The notes under the pieces are model-generated. The model had not been told where the DNA came from. It made no database searches and saw nothing but the letters and a program-made list of their open reading frames with translations. Below are positions 33,352 to 45,758 of a DNA stretch of 64,000 bases, piece by piece. Within the stretch, counting starts at the first letter, position 1. Each line of letters starts with the position of its first letter. Made by a program: the position numbers and the translations under genes. Source of the DNA: Tricholoma matsutake (Eukaryota > Basidiomycota > Agaricomycetes > Agaricales > Tricholomataceae); contig AP026541.1 in the NCBI GenBank assembly GCA_026075535.2, positions 8,618,001 to 8,682,000 of the forward strand, in the 5' to 3' direction.

Positions 33352-35807
33352 CTTCAAAGCCACCAAGACCAAATGGATACAATGTGGAATAGATCATGGG
33401 AAATAGTGGTGTTATTAAACTCATGTGATTCATGCCCTATCTCAATATAACTGCCCCCCTTGTTCTTAACATGACGGACGGCAGCCGCTAAAAGCTCATT
33501 GGAATATGCATGCCCATGTACATCAGTTATCACCACTTTTTCAAAGGGAATCTCCTGTGGTGGCTCGCAGTCCTCTTCATTCTGTTGTGTTTGGTATGGC
33601 ACTGCATTCTGGGAAGCCGCTGATGTCCCACCACAATCATCATAACGAGATTGTAAAACATTCTGTGCATCACTCAGTAAAATGTGTTGCACATGAAAAG
33701 GCAATGTGGAAGTTTGTCGCATTTCTTCGATGGCCATCTCATTCAGTTCTATATCCTTATACAAAGTGTTGTGAGCTTTGAGCCACAACAACGCACTGTG
33801 GATATGATCCACTTGAGCAGTTAACAGTGTGGCATGCTTGTTCAGCCAGTCTCATGTGGGAGGCTGTGATCCTATGAACAACACACACACAGGAGTAATG
33901 ATGTTGTTTATTTTGGGCAGCAATTTCTTGGTGACTGTCTGGGGTGATTGGGGATAGACTATGACATGCCCACAAAGACCTCTCTGCATGTTGGGTGGCA
34001 CAATATCATCGTTGGCTTTGTCTGCTCTCAGTTGAATCAAATATAATTTTGCACGGCATAGGGAAATGATGCTCTCTTCAATGAACATCAGATTTTGCAG
34101 CTCCAGTGGACAATTTCCTAAAAACATCTGATTGGCTATCACAAACTGTGGCAACTTATTTTGGGCTAATGAACAAGAACAATGCCTGCATATCTGAAGA
34201 TAAACTTCTTCCTCATCATCTGTGCTCAACATGCTGGCAGGTTCCAGCATTACACCTTTGTCAATACCATCAAAAGAATGAAATTCAAGGGAAACACAGT
34301 CAGGATTGGTGTAGCAGAAATTCACGTCCTCGGCCTCCACCTCACTCACACCATCATCTGGTCTTTTTAACAGTTCTAAATTCAAGGAGTTTGTGGGCAA
34401 CACTTCACATTTGTCTGCTGGCACAGATTCAGCACAAGATGCACACATTTTTTCTTGCAATGCATCACTGGAGGTCTCCTCCTGAAACATTTGGGAAATT
34501 TTAGCTTTCAAACTCTGTGGAATGACTTGCAGCCATCGATTGCATGTCCCATTAAGGCGAGCTTCTCTCACTACATCTTTAGTTCCATGACATTCTTCCT
34601 GGTGGGCAGACCTGACAGGGACATGTTTTCCTTTCTGCAATGTGCGAGCATGACAGTGAAGCACTTTTCTCAATTTAGAAAGGCTTGCAAAAGAATCAAA
34701 TTGGACACCCTGCACATGGAGCAAGGCCAACACCTGTTTACAAGGAATGTTGTATGAAACAGCCTTAAGAATATATGCCTGAATGTCACCGCCATTGCCA
34801 CTCTCAGTTTGGGTGACATCACATACTTCTGAACATGCCTCCATAGTGGGAGCATTTTTGGAACATTGGCCTCGAGTAAAATGATGAGCTAAAAGTGTCT
34901 ATATTTCATCTGTCGAGCCCAAACACAACAATCCATGTGCTCCTGCATGAGCTAACAATTCCATTTTTGTAGATTGCTCAAAATGCTTAAAGAAGTTCAC
35001 AGGCGCCTCCACACAATGTGTGAGGAGCTGGGAATGCCTTTTCTGCAGCTCACATTTTAGATATGGATGCTTGCCCACATCACTGTAATGATAGCTGAGG
35101 CCAGCACAAATAGTTTGAATCACATCCAGAGGAAAGTCTGGTTTTGATATTATATCCAACATCATGGAGGACAAACGTTGAGCTATGGTGCCAGGCTGAA
35201 AGTGGCCTACAATGTGATGGCACTGTTCTCCATCAGCCTTAGCACAGTGCCTATTTAAGACATGATGGCACAACACTTGGTGACACAGGTCAATTGACAC
35301 ATTAGACTGTATACCATGTTTGTCAAGAATAACCTGTAGGTCATCAACACCAATGCCATGCAACACAAAGGAAGATGACGATGAATGCAAATCATATTTG
35401 CCAACTGCTCAATGATCTGATCATCATCTGCACCCATAGGTGACAAGTCAGTGTCCTCAGCATGCCCATTACCTGTGGCAAAATTAGCATAGGAAGCTAA
35501 TGCAAAAATCAACTGACATATTTTCTGCACACTCATCCATCCAGATTCTATCCACACAGTCCCACACGCACACAGAATTGCTTATACATCTGGAACCAAT
35601 CTAAGCCCAGCTGGACATTGTACCATCAGAAACCCAGAACGTATGGAGGCAATCAAAGGGATGACCATCAATGCAAGCTGTCATTGTTGTAGTCATGCAA
35701 TCCAAAAGGCCATCGCTGGAGTCAAAAATTTGACGAGGAAGTAAGGATTGCACAAGTTCGGGTTGAAAAAGGATGGGAACAGATTGGTGTTGAACATTGC
35801 AAGTCAT
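33352..35807 (-). pseudogene. Helitron N-terminal region with DUF6570-like segment
   Basis: The 330-codon frame 33852-34844 ends with CRHCSCSLAQNKLPQFVIAN, GLCGHVIVYPQSPQTV and TPVCVLFIGSQPPT, which I associate with the DUF6570 region preceding Helitron_like_N in agaricomycete Helitrons. The frame at 33354-33812 links this to the Rep region. Upstream frames 34899-35390 and 35601-35807 look like the continuing N-terminal extension (HCAKADGEQCHHIVGHFQPG). The assignment of the extension is by position and continuity. Confidence 0.75.
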
Positions 35808-38560
35808 AGTGCTATGTTGATGAGCTTGTTTTTTTTTACCACAAGGAAGCTGTATTCAAGATAAACCAGCAAGCCTGGCCTCAGACAGTTTCACTTGTGC
35901 AGTTGTTTCGTGAGAAAAATTAAACCACATTTGGAATACCCATGACATGTGATGGCCCTATATGACAGGAACAACCTATATTTAGGAGTAATTCACAGCC
36001 ACCACATGATTGTGTTTCACCAGCAGAGTAACCTACATGAACCCACTACTAAAGTAGTGGGAATTTTTAAACAGTTTATATAATACATTTCCTTTTTTGG
36101 AATCACATGAGTGGGGTGGGAAGTCAAAAGCTCATGTACTTACATGATGTCACACTTAGTCACAAAGCAGAGACTCAAATTTGTGCTCATGTAATACACT
36201 GCGCAGATGTAGCTAATTTTAGTCTCCAGTAGCTGACCTTAAATATCAGATGATGAGTCAATCTGATTGATATAAGGTCTGCCCCAACTTAAGAGTGGCA
36301 TAGTGAGGGGGTCCCATCGGTTGTTATCGGCTGAAAGTTACTGTTGCAACTACCCACATGATGTCGGATAGATAAGATCAATATAATCTCAAAGCATTGA
36401 GTAGTCAATGAATACAGTGAAAGCTGGTATAGTATGGACAAGATATCAACTGGAGACCCTACCTGATCCATAGAACATGAAAAACCAGCACTCAAAGTGT
36501 GAACTGTTCAGTTAGTAACCAATTTTGTAGATCCAGAAGGCAGAGTACTAGTGGTTACATAAACTGATATAGTCTACTACAAAGCTTAAATTTGAAGTTG
36601 AATGCATCCAATCAATCAATGGGTGGTCCAAATGCATGCAAAGTTATTTGAACGATTGTCTTCAAAATCATGGTGGAGGTTGGTACTGAGAGTCGAGACT
36701 AAGTACGCAAAGTGTGATATCTGCATGAGACATTGTCCATCCGCTCGAGTTGATGATATTCGTGATCATGTTGCGGTCAAAGGTCAGTGGGCCACAGTAA
36801 ATCAGTGGCCCTCAGATAAATCATTGGTTCCCCATGCCATGTAAATAGGGTTAGTTATATTGCACAAACATTCATGAATCTGGACATGATCATGGAATTG
36901 GATGCATGAGAAAAGTGAATGAAAAGTCATGCTAGTACAGGAACAAAATAAATGAACAAAAGACACTGTGTGTGCATTCTGCTATAGCTCACTATCACTA
37001 TGCATCACTGTTTGCAGGACATGCTCATGTCACAATCAAAAATATCCGCAACTCGAGACTTTTGCATGCACACAACTGAAATTGAAAGGTCAATGCCTCT
37101 CAAATATACAGTTGACATATAAAAGTTTTTGATTGAAGCAATATCAGGGCACCAAATGACCAACCCCAACATACATTGTACATTGAAAAATGACAATACC
37201 CGAATGACAAGCGGAAGGGCCAGATGGGGCCCACTGTGCTCGCCCTTAGCCTCCCTCAGTGCTTGATGTGACATTCAAGTGGTTGCTGCAAGCTCTGTGG
37301 GTCAATTACTTGTGATTGGGTGAGTTTCTAGCTTCTCACATCTGATACTTTCAGACTTATGATGTATGACAAAGCATCTTCTTTAGGCTATGTTTGGTGC
37401 CACTTGGTGTCTGATTACTATGGAACTGACCCCACTATGCCACTCTTAAGTTGATAGAGACTAAGCTAATTTAGAGAACTCACCTTTTACAATTGCCATT
37501 TTTGAACACCTAGCGCGAGATGAGTGTTCGAGAAATGCAGAGTTCTGACAGAAGTACTTCTATTCTACAACATACTATCAGAGGTTGGGTTCTTGGCCAT
37601 GTAAGGGTATCAGACAGAATTGAGAGTAAAGTAGCTACTTTCAAGTCTTCAAACTTGGCTTGTATGTTGTCTGTGATGCTGGGAAGAAGTTGACATGCTC
37701 ACCATGGTTTTACCTGGAGTGCTTTGCTTCCTGTGAGTATTATTTGACAGTGGCTGCCAAATTGAGCAAACCTGCCATGTTGGCCAGTCATGGCCTACAG
37801 AATACACATTGACTTCATTGTACAGGGTGAGACCCAAAAAATAAAGATAATAGGCAAAGGATTGAGGGGAGCCATAACAGTGGCAAGTTTTTCATTATGA
37901 GGCTACAGTGGGGTGGGAGGTTTTTCCATATTGGGCAAGATTAACAAACATGCCAAGGAGGCTGAAATGCCACACTGCCATCACCATATCTCAGTAACGC
38001 ACCATCACTGGTGGATTTGTTTTGGTACATGGTTTCCCATGAGGTTCTTCTTAATATTGAGATCCACATTATTATGGATTCCTTGCTGTACAGACTCTAA
38101 ATATGGAATTGGCCAAGTACTCAGGGTGGCCAAGATGGTGACCCTTGATAGTATTTTTTTGTCTATTCTTGCTGCATTCCATGATCTATTTCTTCATGTT
38201 GAACTGTACACTACCCTGAAGAGTTGGGGAACATATGACTTGCCAATCTTATGATACTGGATTTTCGGCACACCAAAAATTGGCCAAATCTTATCCAGAT
38301 TGAACCATACCTCCCTCAGAAAGTTTCGGCTTTGGAGAATCCATCTGTCTGCACTTTGCATTCCACTACAATAATATGAAAATTATCTTCTAATTGTACA
38401 CAAGTACCCTTGCAGTGGCCAATGCCATCAAAATTATCAACTTAGCTAATTTTCACCTGATACAGTAGAGGAATTATAAGATGTATGTTCCATGCAATAT
38501 CAGGTAGTTTTCATGGTAAGATGCATATATTTTCATCAAGAACAAAGTGAGTGAGAATGT
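35808..38560. other. non-coding, CpG-poor sequence between the Helitron and the gene region
   Basis: No gene is recognised on either strand. Inverted copies of a roughly 27-bp sequence (AACTTAAGAGTGGCATAGTG) lie at 36288-36312 and 37428-37452, possibly ends of a 1.17-kb element. Segments 36100-36205 have inverted relatives at 20.7-21.1 kb. A short minus frame at 37005-37274 has no known motif. Confidence 0.45.
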
Positions 38561-38716
38561 GTAGTCGGCGGATTTTGAAATCACGTGATGAACAACATTC
38601 ACCAAAAACTCTAGCATCGCTCTGCGTGCGGGTTATATTCGATAATATTGTAAGTGTGGTTGTATCATTATGTGACCAATATTGTTGTAGCACAGAAAAC
38701 TTAATTATTTTATGAG

Positions 38717-38745
38717 GCGGACAGACGGACGGACGGACATCCGGA
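38717..38745. repeat. (GGAC)n microsatellite
   Basis: CGGACAGACGGACGGACGGACATCCGG lies just upstream of the first gene of the CpG-rich half. It is short and near the TE/gene boundary. Confidence 0.7.
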
Positions 38746-38920
38746 CTCTCCAATCCCGAAATGTCCTCCCCGCCATCAAATTTTATCCGGATTCGGCGGA
38801 GACATATAGGGCGGTTTTCGGGGGTCCTGTTCTGGCACTGCCTGTTCTCTCCTGTTCTGGCTTACCTCAATGATTCGCTCTGTTCATCTCTCCGACGTTC
38901 CGCTGTGAACGGTTGCTATC

Positions 38921-40244
38921 ATGTCCTTTGGGGTTACTACTGGTAGAAATCGTCACCCGGTGCCTCAAAACCCGTTGTCGGAAATGGCTCTATCTAGGAC
39001 TAGGTTTTTTGCTGTGCACGCAATACTAATATCACGGACGCCTTGGCAAGCGTTTCCGAGTCTCAAGTCGTACCGTCCTGCCAGCGCCTTTCGTTCTATG
39101 TCTGTAACTGCAGCAACTGCCCCCATGACGCAACTGCCTCGACCATCTGCCAGCCTGGTGATCATAAACGAACGGAATGAAATTCTTCTTGTCCATCGAA
39201 ATCCCCAAGCACGCCATTTCGGCGGAGTCCATGTAGGTGCAGTTGACACGTAGGTACTATGCCGGTGCATAAAAAGTAACATCAACTTTTCGCCCAGGTC
39301 TTTCCTGGAGGCAATGTAGACAAGCAACAGGACGATTCTTCGCAGATCACTGCGATTCGGGAGACCTTTGAAGAATCAGGCCTTTTGATAGCATCTCCAA
39401 TATCAAATTCCTCCACGCCCCTTTCGGATCACGATCTGGACGAAGCTCGACGCAATATCCACGAGCAACGGCTGCTTTTCCGCACTTTTCTTGCTGGACA
39501 TCGCCTAAAAGCAGATACTGACTCACTGTTGCCATTCACTCAATGGGTAACACCACCCAACAATCTTCGGCGAGTCTCTTTCGTTTACTCAGATCATCAA
39601 GACCTAATAGAGCAACCAATAGGCGGTTCCACACGCAATTCTATGTTACATTCCTCCCTGTCGCTCCATCATTAGGATTTTCCTCGGGAGCGAAGCAACA
39701 GCAGATTCCAAGACCTGGTAAGTCATAGAAAGTATCTCGACGTTCTCCATGAACTGTTCTAAGTTGAATTTTTTGACAGACGGAGGGGAGGAAGTGGTGG
39801 CAGCGCGGTTTATCCACCCTGAAGATGCGTTGGCAGAATTTCAGGAAGGAAAAATCACGTTCATGCCCCCTCAGGCGTATATTTTGCAGACTTTGGCTGA
39901 GATATTAGCAGGCAGAACTAATACAGCAATGCAGCGAGAGCGTGTGGAGGCCTTGTCCCGAAGCATGTTTGGACAGATGGTAATCAACCCCCGATCCATG
40001 GGCATAGATGGGGAGGGATATACAATATTAACCTTTGAAGGGGATGAAACCCGTGGCGGCTCCAAGGGACGGCTCCACCGTGTGTTGGCCAAAATTGGTA
40101 AAGGAGGGGTATGTCATTTTCAATCAATCCCTGCATTCTGCTGATTTTCGATAGATCATGTCCGAAATAACATTGCAAAGAAACTTTGATATCTTCACTG
40201 AGATTTTTGAACCGCAAGCGTTCGCAACTTCTTCTAAGCTATAA
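38921..40244 (+). CDS. Nudix hydrolase, NUDT19-like (CoA/nucleoside diphosphate type)
   Basis: Five exons: 38921-39232, 39298-39569, 39623-39717, 39780-40108 and 40155-40244. The domain starts at PRPSASLVIINERNEILLVH and runs through FGGVHVFPGGN. The Nudix box follows (GGN..11..AIRETFEESGLL), which binds divalent metal and cleaves X-linked nucleoside diphosphates. FHTQFYVTFLP and the C-terminal metal/CoA region follow. The gap between FPGGN and RETFEE is that of the NUDT19/RP2p group, which acts on CoA derivatives in peroxisomes or mitochondria. A downstream Met at 38984 starts an Arg/Ser-rich leader that could be mitochondrial, so the start is uncertain. Intron 2 (39570-39622) fits only as GC-AG (GCGAGT). 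Confidence 0.87.
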
Positions 40245-40510
40245 GCCCACGCCCTGATTTCATACCGATGTATTGGACACGGTCAACTGCAATCATAATT
40301 ATCTTTGCGAAATACTGAGAACTCTAATCTTCAAAGCTCAAGTAAGTATGATGGCATTTGAGACGATTATTATTCCGCTTTTGGTTTCCTAAGGGAGGAA
40401 GCAGGTCCCAAGGTGACGCAGATGAGTGGACGACTATCGTGCTCCGCAGTATGGTAGGTAATATTTATTAGAATCGTTAGTAATAACGTTATAAGCGGGG
40501 AGTCTGGGAT
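40245..40510. other. convergent 3' intergenic region
   Basis: 266 bp between the Nudix hydrolase stop and the carboxylesterase stop. It presumably holds both 3' UTRs. No other feature is seen. Confidence 0.5.
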
Positions 40511-42440
40511 TTAGATGCCGAATATTTGATAGTCGTACGGCACTTTTCCACCCCAGAATGTAGGCTCACAAGCGCCTACTGGTATTTCGCCAGACCCTCC
40601 GAGCCGAAGGGGATGCACATCAGAGGTTGTCGCTGGGCTCCAGGTAGCGAGTCCATCTACATTAGGATCTCCATTATGAAGGAATGCCCTGTAACGCTTT
40701 TGTATCTCGTTGACGACCGCGGCTTGTGAAGGACTAGGGTTTGGAACTGTACCGAACTGTCAAAAGAGATGTCAGGATGAAGGTTACGAATAGAGAACAC
40801 CAGACTTACCACTAATTCAATTTCATCTTGATGACAGATATTGCCAGCTTGTTTGCAATACGAGACCACGCTGTTGCCTGGATAAGAGGCACCAACATGA
40901 TACAATGCAACGTAAGGAGTTCCGCCGTTTTCCCACCATGCTCTTGCAAATGTCCAGGAAGGACATCTCCACATATAGTCAGTACCAATGGATTCTAATT
41001 GATCCCTCGCGTCGACGGTGCCGTTAGGGCCGGAAGGGACTGGGGGGTAGAAATCTGAGGCAAGTATTATGTCTGTGCGGTTTGGACCTAAGGTGGCCGA
41101 GAGCACGGGGGATAGCATGCTTGTGGGAAGGGGTTGAGGGAATTGACTGTAGACCGTATAACCGGCCTCGTTGAGAACCGTAGAAATCAAGACTGGTTTC
41201 TTGACTGGCGGGAAGGGAGCCGTTGAGTCAAGAGGTGAGGTAATCAAGGAACCATCGCGAACTGGACGCAGAGGCTCGCCTAAACCAGTAGAAGGATCGA
41301 TCTCCATGGACTGATTCAGTAGCGTCGTCTCAGCGTTGAGAATTGTATCCAAAGACAGAGAGTTCCAACAAGCTTTGTCATAAGACGTGCAGTTGATCAA
41401 GCGATTGTAACTGCTCTGCAATTTCGTCTGAGTGGTGGGAGCAAGGAAGCCATAATTCTGGGCAAAATTGTCAGCCGATAGTTCTTATGTTAAGTTGGAA
41501 GAAGGTGGATGTAAAGCTTACCATGGGGTCTGACTGAATTATAGCCGATCTGAACAGCGAGGAAGCGGATGGGGCAGCCAATAATGCTCTGATCAGAGTG
41601 CCACCACTGCTCTGGCCAGCTATGGTAATCTTGGAGGCACTTCCGCCAAATGCGGGAATAATCTTATTCAAGAACTCCATCGCATTGATAACATCCACGA
41701 CTGCAAGATTGGTTTTACCATCGGGCGCCAGTAAACCGAGCTGTGAAGCTAGATGAGTTTTATGACAACAAGGCTGCGACAAGATGACATACACCGCCTA
41801 GTCTATACTGGACAACAGCCACAATGGACTGCGTCGCGATGGCAAGCTTTGAGCCATCGAGACCAGGGTCTGTGGCAGAGCCAATGACAAAGGAACCACC
41901 GTGAAGCCTTGGACACAACAATTAATCATAAATAACTCCACAAACTAGAATGTAAGCATACCACATGAATGTAGGTACCGCGCTATCCTTGGCGATGCCT
42001 GGAGGGACGTACAGAATCATCGACAAACAGTCTTCAGTGGAAGTTGATGGATCAAAGGGTGGTTGAGGACATGGAAGAGGTAACCCTGTTGCATTTGGAG
42101 CGCCGGACCTAGAAGATCTATTCATTATACACTCAGCTGACACGGACTCAATCAAGCACACTTACGGGAGGTCCCAAGTTGATAGCAGAGTCGAAGGAGC
42201 CCACCGGTTGGCATTTGCATACTTGACGACATATCTGACGGCACCAGAGGGGTCTGGGGTACCAATAGCTCTTCCCAGTGGTGTGTTGATGTTCAGGGAG
42301 GCAGATCCTGTGTGAGGGCATAAAAACTTGTTGATAAAGGGGAATTGACAGGGCAACTCGCTTAGGTCAAGAGCGGGGAAAGGCAAATGGGAAGCGAGTA
42401 CGGTGGAGACTATGAAAATGAACGGTAAGAGGACCATCAT
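40511..42440 (-). CDS. secreted type-B carboxylesterase/lipase
   Basis: The start at 42440 (MMVLLPFIFIVSTVLA) gives a clear signal peptide; an upstream in-frame ATG at 42509 would bury it. Exons are joined by introns 42118-42165, 41908-41961, 41741-41792, 41458-41521 and 40757-40809. Family landmarks: INTPLGRAIGTPDPSGAVRY, the STEDCLSMILYVPPG block, HGGSF (oxyanion hole), GQSSGG (nucleophile Ser in G-x-S-x-G) and ICHQDEIELVFG (catalytic His). The C-terminus ends PYDYQIFGI. Length is near 540 residues, normal for the family. Likely secreted hydrolysis of esters; substrate unknown. It is divergent from CWF19L1. Confidence 0.9.
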
Positions 42441-42704
42441 CTCTGTCGCAAACCCCAAGGGCCAGGTGGCAGCTGCAGACTTATATGTAGATAAAAAAAT
42501 AAAATACACGATGAAAACATCCGCTACGCAATTTGATCGATCGATCAGTGCATTGTTCTAGGTAAAGCGCACCTCTGGCACAGACAAGGCACTAGCTACT
42601 GTCAATGCCCTGTCAAGTCAAGCATGACAGCAGTATGTATCCGCGAACGCGACTGAAGGGAATAAGTACAAGCTCCTATGTACGGTTGCAATTTTAAGTA
42701 CAAG

Positions 42705-42730
42705 AGGACATATATATATATAAAGTGCCC
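42705..42730 (+). promoter_or_regulatory. TATA-like element upstream of CWF19L1
   Basis: ACATATATATATATAAAG lies about 50 bp before the ATG at 42774, within the 333-bp divergent region between this gene and the carboxylesterase. Confidence 0.45.
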
Positions 42731-42773
42731 TGATTATGTCATCATTGGCCACATATTTTGAACATCGTCGATT

Positions 42774-45422
42774 ATGGCGACAACCGTCAAAGTGTAAGTA
42801 TATGTGTGCATGCTAATTCAATCTTTCGTTGGCTAATAAGTTCCTTGTATTAGTCTGACAGTTGGTTCCGCCCTTGGTGCCATAAGTGATCTTTTCGTCA
42901 AAATCAAGGCTATCAACGCGAAACATGGCAAATTCGACTTTGTACTCTGTATTGGAGACTTCTTTGGTCCGGATGATGATACTGTAAAACTATTAGCTGG
43001 AGACTTGGAAGGTGGAGCTATCCCCTTCTTACATGAAGTTCAACTAATTCCACCGTGCTGCGAAGCTCCGATCGAGTGCTATATCATGCAAGGCGAACAT
43101 CCACTCCCTGAAAATGTCGTCGAAAAGTTTGCAAAAACAGGAGGCGAACTTTGCAAGAACGTATTTCTTTTAAGTAAGTATCACCACATTACATATTTGT
43201 CCAGCCATCTTAATGTAAAGGGCAGGCAAGTCGGGGATCATCACCACTGCATACGGGCTCCGCATTGCATGCCTTGGTGGAGTTTATGACTCGGAAATAT
43301 ACTCCTCTGCTGAAGCGGCGCCGGTCGGTCTAATTGGCGATACTACTGGATGGTTTCTAACTTGCTTGATAGGGTTTTCTGTCACCCTTTTTCAGTCACC
43401 ACACTATAGAACGTCTTCTCTCCAACACACTTACAAAGTCGACCACAAACCAAAGCTACAAATCGCTAGCTACTATACAGTCCTCAGCATCATCCTCACA
43501 GCTCGTCGACGTTTTAATAACGAATGTCTGGCCTTCTTTGATTACCCGATTCTCCTCCGCTCCTCTACCTGCCCCAGAACTTGCATCCATTGGCGTCTCG
43601 CATCTAGATGATGTCATCCGACGGATCAAACCACGTTATCACTTCGCAGCTCGGGCTGGTAAGCCACCGAAATTCTGGGAGCGAGAGCCATTTGTCTGGG
43701 ATAACGAGCAAGGTCGCGTCTCACGATTCATAAGTCTAGGTGCTTTTGGTGGTGAACCAATTGCCGGAAAAAAACAAAAAGTGAGTTAGCAACCATTTGA
43801 ATGATCAAAATGAGGGATTGAAGGGGGGGGTGTTTCTACAGTGGTTCTATGCATTCTCCATAGTACCAAACACTGCTGTAGGCACTTCAGTACCTCGCTC
43901 CGCAAATGCAACAAAAAATCCGTTCCTGGAGACTGCCCCTTCTTCCACAAAACGCCCACTAGAAAATGAGGGCGAAAACTACATATTTGGCAATGTTCGG
44001 CAACCAATGAAACGTAGTCGGCTTGGTGAGTCATTGAAATACTGTATAACAGTCTCGTTCATCCTTTGGTCAGCTCAAGGGGAGCCCGGAAAGCCACCAC
44101 CGGGGTACAAATGTCGCCGATGCGAATCTACGGAGGTATGTCCCGCCTGTTGCCTACTACCGACCGCAATCGTACCCACATGTTATTTTACAGCACTTTA
44201 TTAATGACTGCCCGGAGAGGGAGAACCCCCCGGACGGGTATGTTTGTAAACTATGTCAGACGGTCAGCATAGCCACGATTTTATACATTTGTCTAGTTGA
44301 TTATTGTCCGTCCAGCCTGGCCATTTCGTCCGAGATTGCCCCACCAAACATGCGGTCGGAGATACTGGTGGTCGAAAACCGAAACAAGGATACGTGTGCC
44401 GTGCGTGCGGGAGTGAAGAACATCTACTTGAAGACTGCTTAGTGGCAAATCAACAGCCATCTCAAGGCGATCATCGAAGTGGAAGGCGCAGGCCTCCCAA
44501 GGAAATAGGACGTAAGCTGTTGACTAATTTTTCCTGTTACTGGTTCAATGTTTCGGTCATTTTGGCTTCAGCGGATGAATGCTGGTTCTGCTTATCAAAC
44601 CCAAACCTTGCGTATGGATTGCTCCTGCCTCATTCTGTTCGTACTCACATCAGATCTGAAGAAAACATCTCATTGTTGCCATTGGTTCCGAGTGCTATGT
44701 AACTTTACCGAAAGGACAAATAATCCCCACCCCAGCCAGTCATGAAAACATCCCGGGTGGGGGTCATGTTTTAATCGTGCCCATAACGCACTACCCAACT
44801 TTCAACACGATTCCGCCGGATCTTGCGCCTCCGATTTTGGAGGAAACAGTGCAGTATACGCTTTCAAAATGATTTCGGATATTCTCAGTGCTGAGCTGCT
44901 TCCTCGACAGGTATAAGTCAGCACTACGAGCGATGTATGTCAAATACGGCAACGAGGCTGTCTTCTTTGAAGTCGGACGTCTCAGTGCCAAGGGCGGGCA
45001 TGCACATACGCAAGCAGTCCCAGTGCCGCTAAAGCTGAAAGACAAAGTTGAAGTGGCATTTATCCAAGAGGGACGGCTCCTGGGGATCGACTTTGAAGAG
45101 GACCCTGATGTAGCTCTGAAGTCATGCGAAGGAGGGAGGGGCAGCTACTTTAGGGTGGATTTGCCTGACGGCCGGAAAATGGTGCACTTGATGAAGGACC
45201 ACGTGCCGTTTAGCCTTCAGTTCGGCAGGTGAGTTGTACCCTAGGTCTAGATGATGTTGTGGTGTCATGATTAACCCTGCTATCCTCAGGCAAGTGTTGG
45301 TGAACCTCATGAATATGCCAGAGCGGTTAGATTGGAAAGCGTGTATGTTGACCGAGGAAGAAGACCGAGCAGATGCTCAAGGCTTCAAGGCTGCTTTTGC
45401 ACCTTTCGACACAACTACTTGA
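42774..45422 (+). CDS. CWF19-like protein 1 / Drn1 (lariat debranching-associated)
   Basis: Twelve exons, the first only 20 nt (42774-42793). The N-terminal part (VLTVGSALG, FDFVLCIGDFFG) is the metallophosphatase-like domain that lacks the full catalytic set in this family. The middle has three zinc knuckles: CRRCESTEHFINDC, CKLCQTPGHFVRDC and CRACGSEEHLLEDC. The C-terminus starts PDECWFCLSNPNLAKHLIVA and continues with the HIT-like signature GHAHTQAVPVP and the CwfJ C2 region. Fungal Drn1 binds the debranching enzyme Dbr1 and late spliceosomes in the nucleus. Multiple zinc knuckles are usual in basidiomycete versions. Exon junctions preserve frame throughout. Confidence 0.92.
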
Positions 45423-45758
45423 TTGTTCAAGTGATTAAATTAAATTCTAACAATATATGTAATCCCAGCATCTACCATTCGAACGAATGGATCGAATTTA
45501 GACCATCGGAGCAGAGCTCTATATGGTCAAAGAAGAGGTAACGTTGAATTCGAGGAAACAGATATCAAGGGTCCTCAGACTCTGCTTCAGTGGCCTAAAA
45601 GATGGAAGCCTTCGGTCGACAAGAGTGACGTTTGATTTTGCATGAGACGTACCACTGGGCTCTGACTCGAAACCTGAAGGGAAGAGGTTACTTGAATATC
45701 GGGATGGCCATCAAGGCTCTTCTTGTAACTGGTCATACCGACAATTAGCACCTAGACG
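45423..45758. other. convergent 3' intergenic region
   Basis: 336 bp between the CWF19L1 stop and the aminotransferase stop. No open frame or RNA gene recognised. Confidence 0.5.

Larger units (their letters stand above)
27434..35807 (-). mobile_element. Helitron encoding a Rep-helicase, decayed and carrying two later insertions
   Basis: Minus-strand frames line up, right to left, as an N-terminal extension (35807-34850), a DUF6570-like region (34844-33852), a Helitron_like_N segment with the HUH Rep nuclease (32215-31041) and a PIF1-type helicase (29342-27434). Two non-autonomous elements (32210-33056 and 30175-30484) interrupt it with clean 8-bp duplications. The protein would replicate and paste rolling-circle DNA. 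The true ends (5' TC, 3' hairpin plus CTRR) could not be located by eye. Many stops and shifts make it inactive. Confidence 0.87.
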
